From: an uncultured Oscillospiraceae bacterium | GTDB lineage: Bacteria > Bacillota > Clostridia > Oscillospirales > Acutalibacteraceae | Direction: 5' to 3' | Assembly (NCBI GenBank): GCA_900549945.1 | Contig: URQJ01000089.1 | Location: 1 to 7,748 of the forward strand | DNA length: 7,748 nucleotides | Shown here: piece after piece, positions 1 through 6,619 of the stretch | Layout: every line of letters starts with the position of its first letter | How positions within the stretch are numbered: the first letter of the stretch is position 1 | Program-made: the position numbers and the translations under genes | Notes under the pieces: model-generated | What the model saw: the letters and a program-made list of their open reading frames with translations, nothing else | What the model was told of the DNA's origin: nothing | The model's database searches: none

Positions 1-53
1 GGCATACGAGTTCTATGCCGTGACTGGAGTTCAGACGTGTGCTCTTCCGATCT
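1..53. other. Illumina adapter contamination (P7 end + index + TruSeq read-2 adapter)
   Basis: This stretch is synthetic sequencing adapter, not genome. Positions 20-53, beginning GTGACTGGAGTTC and ending GCTCTTCCGATCT, match the full 34-base TruSeq read-2 adapter as I know it. Positions 1-10 (GGCATACGAG) match the end of the P7 flow-cell oligo. The bases between (11-19) hold the sample index: if one A of the P7 end GAGAT was lost, the 8-base index reads TCTATGCC. Biological sequence therefore starts at 54. The adapter supplies a false stop codon (31-33, minus strand) to the esterase gene and a false GTG start (37) to a plus-strand ORF that begins MCSSDL, a peptide typical of this contaminant. 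Confidence 0.97.
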
Positions 54-1086
54 GGTGGTTCCGGCAGCCGCGGTTCTCGATATCGTCTGTAAGCGGCAGG
101 AATACGGCACGGCTGTCGCCGCTCTCCGCCCGGTACGCCGCCACAGCGGCCTCCAGTGCGGGCGCAAGCTCAAGCCCCAGCATGCCGTAAATCCAGACGA
201 GCCGCGCTCTTGGATTGCAGCGCCGCAGCGTGCGCAGAAATGCTTTCACCTTCTCCTGCAGGCGCTCGACATCCGCCGCGCAGGGACTGCCGTCCGCCGC
301 GCGGCGGTTCTGAAAGCACTCGCCGGTCTCGGCGTCGCACCATGCGGGCTGGCTGAACGCGCCGCAGTCGTTCGTGCCAAGGTTGATGAAGATATAATCG
401 GGCTGCCACGCGGCGAAATCATGGGGCCGGTGCGCGCCGAGCGCCGCATTGCGTTCGCCGGAGAGCAGACCGCAGACCGCCTCGTATACGGGCGGGATTG
501 CGTTGCGCGGGTTGTTGTCCCACCCGCAGCCGACGCCCCAGCCGCTCTGCGAGAGCACGCGCACGTCGGCGTCCAGCGCCCGCGCCGTCATCACCGCGTA
601 GTTGTTTTCGGCACTGAAAAACATGGGGACCCAGTCCTCCTCGGCTTTCGCGCCGATGTCGCCCTCGCCGCTCGTGATGCTGTCGCCGATAAACTCGAGC
701 TTTAATGCACGCGGCTTCACCGGCTCAAAGCCGCCGTCCGTCTCCAGCGCGCAGATTTGCAGCAGGCTTTCGGGGTCGCCGCTCATCGCCTGCGTATCCT
801 TCACGATCCGCACGTTTTTGACCGTTTCCGGATTCATGCCGTGGAAAACACAGACGCGGTGCGTTCCCCTTTCCGCCATGCGGCGGGACAGAAATTCGCC
901 GTTCACGGCGAAGCTGAACCACGGCTCATAGGCCGACCAGTCTGCGTGCAGCTCCACCCAGAGCTCCGCCGCGCGGACATTGAACTCAAGCCCCGAGGCC
1001 GTCCAGAACAAGGTGAGCGGGTCCGTCTCCCCGTTCGTCCGCCCGTGCACGAGGTGCGGCACCTCCGATATTTTCCAGCGTTTCAT
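54..1086 (-). CDS. CE2-like SGNH/GDSL carbohydrate esterase, 3' end missing
   Basis: Likely a carbohydrate O-acetylesterase acting on acetylated sugars or xylo-oligosaccharides; the substrate is inferred. Only 344 genomic residues remain. An N-terminal beta-rich region (about 1-125) precedes an SGNH hydrolase domain, the two-domain plan of carbohydrate esterase family 2. Block I is EFIGDSITSGEG (131-142, nucleophile Ser136), the block II glycine lies in SQSGWGVG (179-186), block III is INLGTND (234-240), and NRGCRNH ends in the presumed catalytic His344. The position three residues before the His is Cys, not the usual Asp; some CE2 enzymes work with a Ser-His dyad. The last seven residues of the raw reading frame (QIGRAHV) come from the adapter. 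The start ATG at 1086 has AGAAAGGG nine bases upstream and follows a good promoter; an in-frame ATG further upstream (1155) lies at the promoter -35 element and is rejected. No signal peptide, so probably cytoplasmic. Transcribed separately from the upstream GH3 gene. Confidence 0.85.
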
Positions 1087-1125
1087 TTGGACCAGCCCTT
1101 TCTGACGCGTGTCTTTTTTCTTCTT

Positions 1126-1155
1126 ATTATATAGGCATTTCCCGGCCGCAGTCAA
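1126..1155 (-). promoter_or_regulatory. Sigma-A promoter of the esterase gene
   Basis: On the minus strand a -35 element TTGACT (1155-1150) and a perfect -10 element TATAAT (1131-1126) are separated by 18 bases. Transcription would start near 1119, giving a leader of about 33 bases that contains the ribosome binding site AGAAAGGG. The short AT-rich island stands out against the GC-rich surroundings. It shows that the esterase gene need not rely on read-through from the GH3 gene. Confidence 0.8.
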
Positions 1156-1158
1156 GAC

Positions 1159-1172
1159 GGTTATCGGTTTCG
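1159..1172 (-). promoter_or_regulatory. Candidate cre-like (CcpA-type) operator upstream of the esterase promoter
   Basis: The minus-strand sequence CGAAACCGATAACC fits the catabolite-responsive element pattern TGNAANCGNWNNCW at 8 of 10 defined positions, including the central CG; the first T and last W are missed. It ends three bases before the -35 hexamer, where a CcpA/LacI-type regulator could act. A carbon-controlled esterase would fit, but such degenerate matches arise often by chance, so this is a weak call. Confidence 0.25.
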
Positions 1173-1232
1173 CCCTTTCACGCCGCTTTTTTCTTGCCGG
1201 ACACGCCGGAAGTCTTTTCTGCGGCGCGCGGA

Positions 1233-1270
1233 AGCCCCGCCGCTTCTCCAGACGGAAAAACAGCGGGGCT
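1233..1270 (-). terminator. Probable terminator hairpin of the GH3 gene
   Basis: A perfect 8-bp inverted repeat, AGCCCCGC (1233-1240) and GCGGGGCT (1263-1270), lies 16 bases past the GH3 stop codon. The loop is long (22 bases) and the minus-strand exit side has only two T residues before GC-rich sequence, so it is weaker than the other two terminators in the window. It could slow transcription without fully ending it. Confidence 0.45.
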
Positions 1271-1286
1271 CGCTTTATTCTAAATC

Positions 1287-4064
1287 TTACGGGCGCTCAA
1301 ACGGCTCCGTGCAGATGAGGCGGATCTCCTCGATTTCCATGCCGGACTGGCCGAAATAGAGCTTGAGGTAATTCGTGCCGCCGAACAGCACGCTGATGTC
1401 CTGCTCTGCGGTGATCGTCTCACCGTTCGTGCCGTTGATCATAATCATACCGCGCAGCATGCCGTCGATGAAGATCGACATCGGGATCTGCGCCACTTCG
1501 CCGGCGTCTGCCTTCACACGCATCGAGAACTTGTACTTGCCGTTCTTCGTGTAGCGGATGCCGAACACGGTAGACACGCCCTTTTCGGTGTCGAGCTTTG
1601 CGAGGTCAAGCGGTGCGCCGTCGTCGATCGACTGGTACTCGACGTCGCAGGCGGCGAAATCGCCGGACGCCGCTTCCGCCTCTGCCGCCGCGCGCTCCTC
1701 ATCGCTGACGCGGCCGAGGCTGCGCTCCATGACGGGCGATTTCATGATGGAAACGCAGATGTTTTTCGCCGCGCGCACGAGCGCCTCGCGGCTCAGGCGG
1801 CCGTCTTTGATCGCCTCGGGCATGTTGTCGCCCTGACTGTTCGAGGCCGAATCCGCGTTGACCATGTTGAGGTCGTTCTGCGCGCGCACCTGCGCCGCCA
1901 CGTTTTCACGCGTGCCGGCCTCGCCCTCGTCGCTGCCCTTGGCCCACCAGTCGGTCATCACCGCGCCGTCGAAGCCCCACTCCCCGCGGAGCACCGTCGA
2001 GAGCAGGTCGTAATTGCTGGCAGTCCACAGGCCGTTGAGCGCGCCGTAGGTGGACATCACAAAGTACGCGCCGCCCTCCTTGACCGCCATCTTGAACGCC
2101 GGCAGATAGATTTCGCGCAGCGCGCGCTCCGAAACGATCGAATCGATATCGGTGCGGTGGAACTCCTGATTGTTGCAGGCGAAATGCTTGACCGTGCCGG
2201 TCGTGCCCCAGCGGTGCATGCCGCGCAGCTGGGCCGCCGCCATCTTGCCGGTGAGCAGCGGGTCCTCGGAGAAATACTCGAAGTTGCGGCCGTTCATCGG
2301 GTTGCGGTGGATGTTGAGGCCCGGCCCGAGCAGCGTGTCGATGCGGTTTTTCCTGAGCTCGAGGCCCTGCATCGCAAACAGCTCCTCATTCAGCTCCTCG
2401 CTGAACGTGCAGGCGAGCAGCGTACCGTTCGGCAGGCTGAACGCGATCGAGCCGCAGTCCATGCGGATGCCGGAGGGGCCGTCCGAGCAGCAGGCCGTCG
2501 GGATGCCGAAATCGAGCAGGTTCTGCGTGACGCCGCCGAACGCGCCGCCGGTGCCGGCCGTGACCTTCGGCGAGTTCATGCCCTCGCCGCGGATGAGGCA
2601 GATCAGATCCTCGGTCGGGATCTGCGCGATGAATTCGTCGAGATCGGCCTTGCCGTCGAACACGTCGCCGAGCTTGATGCCCTTGTCGCCGCTGTAGGGC
2701 AGGCAGGCGGGCATGGCCGCCGCGCTGCGCGCCGCCATGCTGTAGGTGCGCTGCGGAACCGGCTCCCATGCGACCGTGTACGCGCCGTTCTCGAGTTTCG
2801 CGTGCATGCGGTCGAACGCGGCGACCGGCGCGCAGGCCTCGGTGAGCTGCTCGACGACGGTATCCTCCGCGATCTCAAAACTGCCGCTCAGCGACGCACA
2901 GCGGACGCACGCGCCCGTATAGATGTTGTAGGTGCCGGTCTCAAGCACATAGGCCGACTTGTGGCCGGTGACGCCGCTGTCGTCGTACGACGCAAGCGAT
3001 GCGATCTCAAACGCGATTTCCACGGCCTCGCTCTCGCCGGGCTGCAGCTCGGCGGTCTTTTTGAACGCGCACAGGCTGCGCGCCGCCTTGCCGAGCCTGC
3101 CCTGCGGCGCCTCGGCATAGACCTGCACGACCTGCTTGCCCGGGACGTCGCCGGTATTTTTGACGATCACGACCTCCTTAACGGTCTCGCCGTCCGATTC
3201 AAAGCCCGCGACCTCCATGTCGAACGTCGTGTAGGACAGGCCGAAGCCGAACGGGTACAACACACGGTCCTTCGCGAACGTCTCGAAGTAGCGGTAGCCG
3301 ACGTAGATGTCCTCCTTGTAGACGACCTTCTCGGGGTCGCCGAAGCCCTCGCTCGAGGGGTAGTCCGCGATGTCGATGGCGATCGTGTCGCTGAGCCTGC
3401 CGCTCGGGGAGACCGCGCCGGTCAGAACATCCAGCACGCCGGCGCCGCCCTCCTGACCGCCCTGCCACACATAGAGGACAGCCGCGGGGTCGTACTTTGC
3501 GACCCACTTCATGTCGATGATGTTGCCGACGTTCAGCAGCACGGCAACGCGCTTGAACGCACCGCAGACCGTCTCGAGCATCTGCTCCTCGGTCTGCGTG
3601 AGCAGGTAGCTGCCCTCGGTTGGGCTGTTGTCCTTATCCTCGCCGGCGGTGCGGCCGATGATGACGAGCGCGAGATCCGACTGCGCGGCGGCCTCTGCGG
3701 CGAGCGCCGCGGAAACCGGCATTTCCTCCTGACACCACGGCTCCTGCGCCCAGCCCTTGCCCTTTTCAAACGGATGCTCCGCAACCCAATCGCGGTAGAC
3801 CGTTTCGAGTTTTTCGTTGACGGCGACGTCCGGGCAGCCCTTCAGCGCGTCGAGAATGCCGGTGACATACCGCGTGTTGACCGCGCCGCCGGAGCCCGTG
3901 CCGCTCTTGTAGTAGTCGAACTGGATTCTGCCGAACACGGAAACGCGCTCGCCCTTGCGGATCGGCAGGGCCTTGCCGTCGTTTTTGAGCAGCACGCAGC
4001 CCTCCGCGACGGTCTGCCGCGCCAGAGCGGCGTAGCGGTCGAGATCAAGTGTATACGGATTCAT
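1287..4064 (-). CDS. GH3 family glycoside hydrolase (beta-glucosidase-like) with inverted domain order
   Basis: Probably releases glucose or xylose from short beta-linked oligosaccharides; the exact sugar cannot be read from the sequence. 925 residues. Domain order is permuted: the alpha/beta sandwich (GH3_C) comes first (about 10-280), then a fibronectin III-like domain (about 281-395), a linker, and the catalytic barrel (about 476-785), followed by an extra beta-rich module (about 805-925). Barrel motifs: SDGPSGIR (527-534), HRNPMNGRNFEYFSEDP (586-602), KHF plus NNQE (626-634), and VMTDWW with nucleophile Asp705. The acid/base is probably in GEDKDN (141-146; Glu142 is the candidate) of the sandwich. 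Ruminococcus albus and Butyrivibrio fibrisolvens beta-glucosidases have this reversed order. ATG 4064 is chosen because AGAAAGGA precedes it; the in-frame ATG at 4088 has no ribosome site. No signal peptide, so a cytoplasmic enzyme is inferred. Its own promoter lies at 4167-4195. Confidence 0.93.
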   Translation of the reverse strand: MNPYTLDLDRYAALARQTVAEGCVLLKNDGKALPIRKGERVSVFGRIQFDYYKSGTGSGGAVNTRYVTGILDALKGCPDVAVNEKLETVYRDWVAEHPFEKGKGWAQEPWCQEEMPVSAALAAEAAAQSDLALVIIGRTAGEDKDNSPTEGSYLLTQTEEQMLETVCGAFKRVAVLLNVGNIIDMKWVAKYDPAAVLYVWQGGQEGGAGVLDVLTGAVSPSGRLSDTIAIDIADYPSSEGFGDPEKVVYKEDIYVGYRYFETFAKDRVLYPFGFGLSYTTFDMEVAGFESDGETVKEVVIVKNTGDVPGKQVVQVYAEAPQGRLGKAARSLCAFKKTAELQPGESEAVEIAFEIASLASYDDSGVTGHKSAYVLETGTYNIYTGACVRCASLSGSFEIAEDTVVEQLTEACAPVAAFDRMHAKLENGAYTVAWEPVPQRTYSMAARSAAAMPACLPYSGDKGIKLGDVFDGKADLDEFIAQIPTEDLICLIRGEGMNSPKVTAGTGGAFGGVTQNLLDFGIPTACCSDGPSGIRMDCGSIAFSLPNGTLLACTFSEELNEELFAMQGLELRKNRIDTLLGPGLNIHRNPMNGRNFEYFSEDPLLTGKMAAAQLRGMHRWGTTGTVKHFACNNQEFHRTDIDSIVSERALREIYLPAFKMAVKEGGAYFVMSTYGALNGLWTASNYDLLSTVLRGEWGFDGAVMTDWWAKGSDEGEAGTRENVAAQVRAQNDLNMVNADSASNSQGDNMPEAIKDGRLSREALVRAAKNICVSIMKSPVMERSLGRVSDEERAAAEAEAASGDFAACDVEYQSIDDGAPLDLAKLDTEKGVSTVFGIRYTKNGKYKFSMRVKADAGEVAQIPMSIFIDGMLRGMIMINGTNGETITAEQDISVLFGGTNYLKLYFGQSGMEIEEIRLICTEPFERP

Positions 4065-4093
4065 TTGGCATCTTTCCTTTCTGTTCATTCAGG

Positions 4094-4110
4094 CCGCCGG
4101 AAAGGCGGCA
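4094..4110 (-). promoter_or_regulatory. Small hairpin in the GH3 leader
   Basis: On the minus strand GCCGCC-TTTCC-GGCGGC forms a perfect 6-bp GC stem with a 5-base loop. It ends shortly upstream of the ribosome binding site AGAAAGGA of the GH3 gene. It has no T-run, so it is not a terminator; it may stabilise the transcript or modulate translation, or be chance in GC-rich DNA. Confidence 0.35.
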
Positions 4111-4166
4111 GGCGCAGGCTACGGCAAAACGCCACGCGCCCCGCAGGCTTTGTTTTTTTCCTTTTT

Positions 4167-4195
4167 ATCATAATCTATTTTCCCTTTTCTGGCAA
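4167..4195 (-). promoter_or_regulatory. Sigma-A promoter of the GH3 gene
   Basis: Minus strand -35 TTGCCA (4195-4190) and -10 TATGAT (4172-4167) are spaced exactly 17 bases. Upstream of the -35 the minus strand has T-tracts that could act as an UP-like element. The start point would be near 4160, about 95 bases before the GH3 start codon. Confidence 0.75.
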
Positions 4196-4277
4196 GAGCG
4201 CACAGAAAAAAAGAGTTCAAAAAAGCGGCTTTATTCAAAGAAACAAAAAAATTCCCCGCGGTTTTACATTCCGGCGA

Positions 4278-4306
4278 TTGTAAAATTTACAGGAAACGGT
4301 TATGAT
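4278..4306 (+). promoter_or_regulatory. Sigma-A promoter of the PLC-family gene
   Basis: Plus strand -35 TTGTAA (4278-4283) and -10 TATGAT (4301-4306) are spaced 17 bases. An alternative pair, TTTACA (4286-4291) and TATACT (4312-4317), has a 20-base gap and is less likely. The start point would be near 4313, giving a leader of about 125 bases. Confidence 0.65.
4279..4291. promoter_or_regulatory. Candidate operator: perfect dyad overlapping the -35 element
   Basis: TGTAAA-A-TTTACA is a perfect 6+1+6 inverted repeat overlapping the -35 hexamer of the plus-strand promoter, a classic position for a dimeric repressor. The half-site TGTAAA resembles those of several LacI- and GntR-type regulators, but I cannot name the protein. 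The AT-rich dyad is unusual in this GC-rich DNA. A partial cre-like sequence (4291-4304) abuts it. Confidence 0.4.
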
Positions 4307-4439
4307 AGAGATATACTCTTTCGGCCGCGCGCCGGCCTTTCTGCGGCGGCGTCCCTGCCGGCGCAGATGAACGGCCACTCCGGGTCTGCCCAGCGGCCTC
4401 TCGCCCCCATTCAAACTATAAGAAGGACCGGTGAACCCC

Positions 4440-5249
4440 ATGCCCGCTTTTTACGCCCACTACCGCTTCGGCTGCGAAGCGCTTGAAATCGCAGCGCTCG
4501 AGAGCACGCCCTCTGCCATACAGACGCTCTGCCGCGAGAACCGCGCGCTGTTCGACATCGGCCTGCACGGCCCCGATCTCTTTTTCTTCTACCGCCCCAT
4601 CCTGCCCAACCGCGTGAACCGCATCGGCCACGAGGCGCACCACAAATCGGGCCGGGAATTTCTCGCGCGCGGCAAAAAAGTGATCGCCGCCGCAAAGAAT
4701 AAACCCGCCGCACGCGCGTATCTCTACGGACTTTTGTGCCATTTCGCGCTTGATTCGCTCTGCCATCCCTATGTGGCCGAGGCGATGGCCGAATACGATG
4801 TAACGCACGCCGCCGTTGAAACAGCCTTCGACCGCGCGCTGCTCACGCGGGACGGCATCGATCCGCTGACGTTCGACCCCTGCGGGCACTTTGAGACGAC
4901 GCGCCGCAATGCCGCCGTAATTGCGCCGTTTTATCCACCGGCCGTGACCGATATTGTGGAAAAAAGCCTTAAATCCATGGTGTTTTACGGGCGCGTGCTC
5001 TACAGTCGAAACCGGGCGCTGCGCGCCGTGATCGACAAGGGGCTCTACGTCACGCTGCACCACGACGCGATCGCCGACATGATGATGAGCGAGAAGCGCG
5101 ATGCGGCGCTCGCCGAAAGCGACGCGCGGATGTACGCCCTGTACGAGGAAGCGCTGGCGCTCGTGCAGCGGCTGTTCCTCGAGGCGGACGGCTACCTCGA
5201 AAGCGGCAAGCCCGCCGGCTTGGATTTCGACAAAACCTTTGAAGGCTGA
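4440..5249 (+). CDS. Zinc-dependent phospholipase C family protein
   Basis: 269 residues, helical, resembling the zinc-dependent phospholipase C/S1-P1-nuclease-like fold. Putative metal ligands follow the order seen in clostridial alpha-toxin: His7, GLHGPD (41-46, Asp46), GHEAHH (63-68), HFALD (101-105, an H-x3-D pair), His109, and HAAVE (123-127, an H-x3-E pair). Unlike secreted phospholipases C it has no signal peptide, hence no exposed N-terminal Trp ligand, and no C-terminal PLAT/C2 membrane-binding domain. It is therefore probably cytoplasmic, and real phospholipase activity is unproven. ATG 4440 gives MPAFYAHYRFG, an N-terminus I regard as typical of the family. GTG 4431 is in frame but only three bases from the ribosome site AGAAGGA (4421-4427), while 4440 is twelve bases away, so neither spacing is ideal. 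It may be co-transcribed with the MFS gene 98 bases downstream. Confidence 0.83.
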   Translation: MPAFYAHYRFGCEALEIAALESTPSAIQTLCRENRALFDIGLHGPDLFFFYRPILPNRVNRIGHEAHHKSGREFLARGKKVIAAAKNKPAARAYLYGLLCHFALDSLCHPYVAEAMAEYDVTHAAVETAFDRALLTRDGIDPLTFDPCGHFETTRRNAAVIAPFYPPAVTDIVEKSLKSMVFYGRVLYSRNRALRAVIDKGLYVTLHHDAIADMMMSEKRDAALAESDARMYALYEEALALVQRLFLEADGYLESGKPAGLDFDKTFEG

Positions 5250-5273
5250 CGCGGTAAGCTAAATATATCCCCG

Positions 5274-5292
5274 GCGGCGAAGCGTGCGCCGC
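5274..5292 (+). promoter_or_regulatory. Hairpin between the PLC-family and MFS genes
   Basis: GCGGCG (5274-5279) and CGCCGC (5287-5292) form a perfect 6-bp stem with a 7-base loop, 25 bases after the PLC-family stop codon. It is followed by TCTCCCCTTT rather than a clean T-run, so it is at best a weak terminator and could allow read-through into the MFS gene. I see only a poor promoter candidate (TTGAAG at 5239 with TATATC at 5264, 19-base spacing) for separate transcription of the MFS gene. Confidence 0.35.
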
Positions 5293-5347
5293 TCTCCCCT
5301 TTGCATCCCATGCACACCAATTTAAAACGAGAAAGAGGACTGAGAAC

Positions 5348-6595
5348 ATGGACAAATTCAAACTGACGCGCGGCGAAAAGGCGTGGATTCTGTACGATGT
5401 CGGAAATTCCGCGTTCATTCTGCTGATTTCCACGATTATCCCGATTTATTTCAACGCGCTGGCCTCCGCCGACGGCATTTCCGACAGCGATTACCTTGCG
5501 GCGTGGGGATACGCCGGCTCCGTCTCTACGCTGATCGTCGCGCTTTCCGCGCCTCTGCTCGGCACGCTGGCCGACCGCCGGAACGTGAAACCGATCCTGT
5601 TCACCGCATCACTCGCCCTCGGCGCGCTCGGCTGCGCATGTCTCGGTCTCGCTTGGGGCTGGATGTCCTTTCTCGTGATCTTCGTCGTCGCGAAGGTCGG
5701 CTACTCCTCCGCAAACGTCTTTTACGATGCGATGCTGCCCGAAATCACGACCGAGGCGCGTATGGACAAGGTCTCCTCGCTCGGCTATGCCTTTGGTTAC
5801 ATCGGAAGCTGCATCCCGTTTATCGTCTCGATCGTGATCGTGCTGTTTTACGAGAAGCTCGGCATTTCCCAGCCCACCGCGATGCTGATCGCTTTTCTGA
5901 TCACCGCCGTGTGGTGGGTCGTGCTGACGGTCCCGCTGCTTCGAACCTACCGCCACACCGCCTATTCCGAGGCGAGCGGCGCGAAGCTCTCCGAAACGCT
6001 GCGCCGGTTCGTCCGCACCTTCAAGAACATCCGCCGCGAGAAGCACATTTTCATTTTTATGCTGGCGTTTTTCTTCTTCATCGACGGCGTGTACACGATC
6101 ATCGAGATGGCGACGGCCTACGGCACAGCCGTGGGGCTCGACTCGACCGGCCTGCTGCTCGCCTTGCTTTTGACGCAGCTCGTCGCGTTCCCGTTCGCAA
6201 TCCTGTTCGGGCGGCTCTCCGCCAAGTACAGAACCGGCCTGCTCATCAAGATCTGCGTCCTCGCCTACACGGGCATCGCAGTTTTCGCGATCTTTTTGCA
6301 GCACCAGTGGCAGTTCTGGACGCTCGCCGTCGCGGTCGGCATGTTTCAGGGCGGCATTCAGGCGCTCTCCCGCTCCTATTTTGCAAAGATCATCCCGGCC
6401 GAGAAGAGCGGCGAATATTTCGGCCTCTTCGACATCTGCGGCAAGGGGGCGGCGTTTCTCGGCACGCTGATCGTCGCCGTCGTCAGTCAGACCACCGGTA
6501 ACGAGAGCCTCGCCGTCGGCGCGATCGCGGTGATCTTCGTGATCGGCTTTGCGATCTTCTGCTACGCGGACAAGCTGAACCGCAGCCGGAAATAA
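5348..6595 (+). CDS. MFS transporter, UMF1/Atg22-like family
   Basis: A 415-residue inner-membrane carrier with about twelve hydrophobic segments, full length for the family. Diagnostic UMF1 (PF11700-type) motifs are present: ILYDVGNSAF (14-23) at the start of helix 1, APLLGTLADRRNVK (68-81) as the MFS loop 2-3 signature, YDAMLPEI (126-133), a charged central loop (about 200-233), FFFIDGVYTII (242-252), and the strongly conserved stretch from GMFQGGIQALSRSYFAKIIP (331-350) to GEYFGLFDICGKGAAFLG (355-372). Yeast Atg22 exports amino acids from the vacuole; bacterial relatives are mostly uncharacterised, so the substrate is unknown. ATG 5348 has AGAGGA eight bases upstream (5334-5339), a clear ribosome site. 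The gene ends 25 bases before a strong bidirectional terminator. Confidence 0.92.
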   Translation: MDKFKLTRGEKAWILYDVGNSAFILLISTIIPIYFNALASADGISDSDYLAAWGYAGSVSTLIVALSAPLLGTLADRRNVKPILFTASLALGALGCACLGLAWGWMSFLVIFVVAKVGYSSANVFYDAMLPEITTEARMDKVSSLGYAFGYIGSCIPFIVSIVIVLFYEKLGISQPTAMLIAFLITAVWWVVLTVPLLRTYRHTAYSEASGAKLSETLRRFVRTFKNIRREKHIFIFMLAFFFFIDGVYTIIEMATAYGTAVGLDSTGLLLALLLTQLVAFPFAILFGRLSAKYRTGLLIKICVLAYTGIAVFAIFLQHQWQFWTLAVAVGMFQGGIQALSRSYFAKIIPAEKSGEYFGLFDICGKGAAFLGTLIVAVVSQTTGNESLAVGAIAVIFVIGFAIFCYADKLNRSRK

Positions 6596-6619
6596 TCCGA
6601 TCCACTTTCTGTTACATAG

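Larger units (their letters stand above)
4065..4439. other. Divergent intergenic region between the GH3 and PLC-family genes
   Basis: This 375-base stretch carries no credible gene; the ORFs crossing it are shadows. Its middle part (about 4145-4320) is strikingly AT-rich for this genome and holds two back-to-back sigma-A promoters about 80 bases apart. Between them is an A-rich plus strand (4203-4250) with TTCAAA repeated at 4216-4221 and 4234-4239 around the dyad AAAGC-G-GCTTT (4222-4232). The GH3 leader is about 95 bases and contains a small stem (4094-4110). The PLC leader is about 125 bases and GC-rich, with a short GGCCG/CGGCC dyad at 4323-4337. I recognise no riboswitch class. Confidence 0.7.

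Noticed and set aside
37..705. Plus-strand ORF of 222 residues starting MCSSDL
   Set aside because: Its start lies in the adapter and the rest is antisense to the esterase, whose SGNH motifs are convincing. No recognisable domain.
4065..4088. Upstream ATG (4088) as the GH3 start, adding eight residues
   Set aside because: No ribosome binding site precedes it; the sequence it would encode is itself the ribosome site region for ATG 4064.
4065..4160. Possible riboswitch in the GH3 leader
   Set aside because: Only one small stem is visible and no conserved core of any riboswitch class I know.
2157..4283. Plus-strand ORF of 708 residues opposite the GH3 gene
   Set aside because: It is antisense to a clear GH3 coding sequence. 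Its Arg/Ala/Asp/Val-rich, low-complexity composition is typical of the reverse strand of GC-rich genes that avoid TTA, CTA and TCA codons.
4416..5063. Minus-strand ORF of 215 residues opposite the PLC-family gene
   Set aside because: Antisense to a gene with a full set of zinc-ligand motifs and its own promoter; no domain recognised.
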